In this document: piece by piece, positions 7,583-8,243 of the stretch
Numbering within the stretch: the stretch's first letter is position 1
How the letters are laid out: the number at the start of each line of letters is the position of its first letter
Assembly (NCBI GenBank): GCA_024276455.1
Contig: JAJRXE010000405.1
Location: 1-8,243, forward strand
From: Calditrichota bacterium
GTDB taxonomy: Bacteria > Calditrichota > Calditrichia > RBG-13-44-9
Length of the DNA stretch: 8,243 bases
Direction: 5' to 3'
The notes under the pieces: generated by a model
Seen by the model: only the letters and a program-made list of their open reading frames with translations
Told to the model about the DNA's origin: nothing
Database searches by the model: none
Made by a program: the position numbers and the translations under genes

Positions 7583-8243
7583 ATGTTGTATCAAAGGATT
7601 CTGCTCTATGGAATAGTTCTATATATTCTTTGTCCCTGTTTTGTAATATCCTAGGATATTCGCTTTGGGCATACAGGAGATGTAACTTCCGTGACTTTCA
7701 GTCCTGATGGTCGCTATCTGGCCAGCGCAGGCGAAGATAGTACGGTACGGTTGTGGGATGTGGCGAGTGGTCGATTGGTGCGGGTGCTGGAGGGGCATGA
7801 GAAGGGTGTGACTTCGGTCGCCTTCAGTCCGGATGGTCACTATCTGGCCAGCGGGAGTGGGGATCATACGGTGCGGTTGTGGGAAGTGGGGAGTGGTCGT
7901 CTGGTGCGGGTGCTGAAGGGGCATGAAGGTTGGGCAAATTCGGTCACTTTCAGCTCGGATGGTCGCTACTTGGCCAGCGGGAGTAGGGATAAGACGGTGC
8001 GGTTGTGGGATGTGGCGAGTGGTCGTCTGGTGCGGATGTTGGAGGGGCATACGGGTAATGTGAATTCGGTAGCTTTCAGCCCGGATGGACAGTGCCTGGT
8101 CAGTGGAGGGGCTGACGGAAAAATTTTGTTCTGGAATATTACCAGTGGTGAATTACTCGGCGGTTTAACCTATCCCGTCGTGAACGATGAATTTAACCAT
8201 TCGGTGGTATTTAACGCGCTCGGGGAATTCGATGTATCGGACA
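7583..8243 (+). CDS. Second WD40 protein, interrupted by an in-frame TAG and cut by the window edge
   Basis: This gene is related to the upstream WD40 protein and starts 73 bases after it. From ATG 7583 it encodes a 23-residue hydrophobic signal peptide, then TAG (7652-7654), then an open frame (7655-8243) to the window end. After the TAG come D-I-R-F-G-H-T-G and four WD40 blades with Trp codons at 7754, 7880, 8006 and 8132, exactly 126 bases apart. The post-propeller segment follows (G-G-L-T-Y-P-V onward), matching the upstream protein. Upstream, the equivalent stretch is N-E-L-Q-F-G, so the TAG may have been a Gln CAG codon. A GTG at 7691 with AGGAG at 7675-7679 could restart translation, but the product would lose its signal peptide and part of the first blade. 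Four blades are fewer than a usual closed propeller. It may be a decaying gene, a sequencing error, or a case of stop readthrough. The family call is firm; the status is open. Confidence 0.75.
7645..7660. repeat. Perfect 16-bp palindrome centred on the TAG codon
   Basis: AATATCCTAGGATATT is identical to its reverse complement, and the match stops at both edges. It holds a central CCTAGG and includes the in-frame TAG at 7652-7654. It sits where AT-rich leader sequence gives way to GC-rich WD40 sequence. It could be a protein binding site, a recombination scar or chance. Confidence 0.6.
7652..7654 (+). other. In-frame amber codon at the signal peptide/mature junction
   Basis: TAG follows the codon for Ser23 of the second WD40 gene. 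The same frame before it has a good ribosome site and signal peptide, and after it encodes intact WD40 blades. The four complete genes in the window end in TGA, TAA, TAA and TGA, so TAG is not used as a terminal stop here; the sample is too small to argue for recoding. Confidence 0.8.
7661..8140 (+). repeat. Four tandem WD40 blade units, nearly identical in DNA
   Basis: The units have an exact 126-base period. Positions 7868-7924 and 7994-8050 match at 52 of 57 bases by hand alignment. This identity is much higher than between blades of the upstream gene and points to recent duplication or gene conversion. Such repeats can gain or lose units by recombination. Confidence 0.85.

Noticed and set aside
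7619..8050. Reverse-strand open frame of 143 codons with a repeated 42-residue pattern
   Set aside because: It is the antisense shadow of the in-phase 126-base WD40 repeats; the repetition in it follows from the sense-strand blades.
7661..8140. CRISPR-like regular repeats
   Set aside because: The period is 126 bases without unique spacers, and every unit translates in frame to a WD40 blade.

Overview
The window reads as bacterial chromosomal DNA of moderate GC content. Genes are tightly packed on the + strand, Shine-Dalgarno sites sit ahead of most starts, and exported proteins carry Sec-type signal peptides; in at least one of them the likely cleavage is just before a Gln. Large WD40 proteins beside a Hanks-type kinase and a PP2C phosphatase fit Calditrichota/FCB-like, Planctomycetota, cyanobacterial or similar signalling-rich bacteria. 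I cannot place the organism more precisely from sequence alone.

Layout. Positions 1-1346 hold a cytosolic Ser/Thr protein kinase with an N-terminal zinc ribbon; its first codons lie outside the window. It overlaps by ATGA a PP2C-family phosphatase (1343-2893) that has one membrane span and an extracytoplasmic tail. Twelve bases later comes an exported protein of unknown function (2906-4522). These three look like one operon. An AT-rich gap (4523-4716) follows with an AT-rich hairpin and a possible weak promoter. Then comes a large WD40 protein (best start 4717, end 7509): signal peptide, 14 WD40 blades that count as two seven-bladed propellers, a conserved post-propeller segment, a low-complexity linker, one transmembrane helix and a small cytoplasmic domain. 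After 73 bases a second, related WD40 gene begins (7583) and runs off the window. It has a good ribosome binding site and signal peptide, but an in-frame TAG at 7652-7654, exactly at the signal peptide/mature junction and at the centre of a perfect 16-bp palindrome. It has only four blades before the same post-propeller segment.

How the genes may work together (inference). The kinase and PP2C form an opposed phosphorylation pair. The phosphatase, the exported protein and the WD40 proteins all place domains outside the cytoplasm. The large WD40 protein links an extracytoplasmic double propeller to a cytoplasmic domain, so it could be a receptor or scaffold that reports envelope conditions to the kinase/phosphatase pair. 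No sequence feature proves a direct interaction.

The most unusual points are the amber codon within a palindrome in the second WD40 gene, the reduced and nearly identical blades of that gene, the altered catalytic loop of the kinase, and the sharp composition change inside the large WD40 gene.
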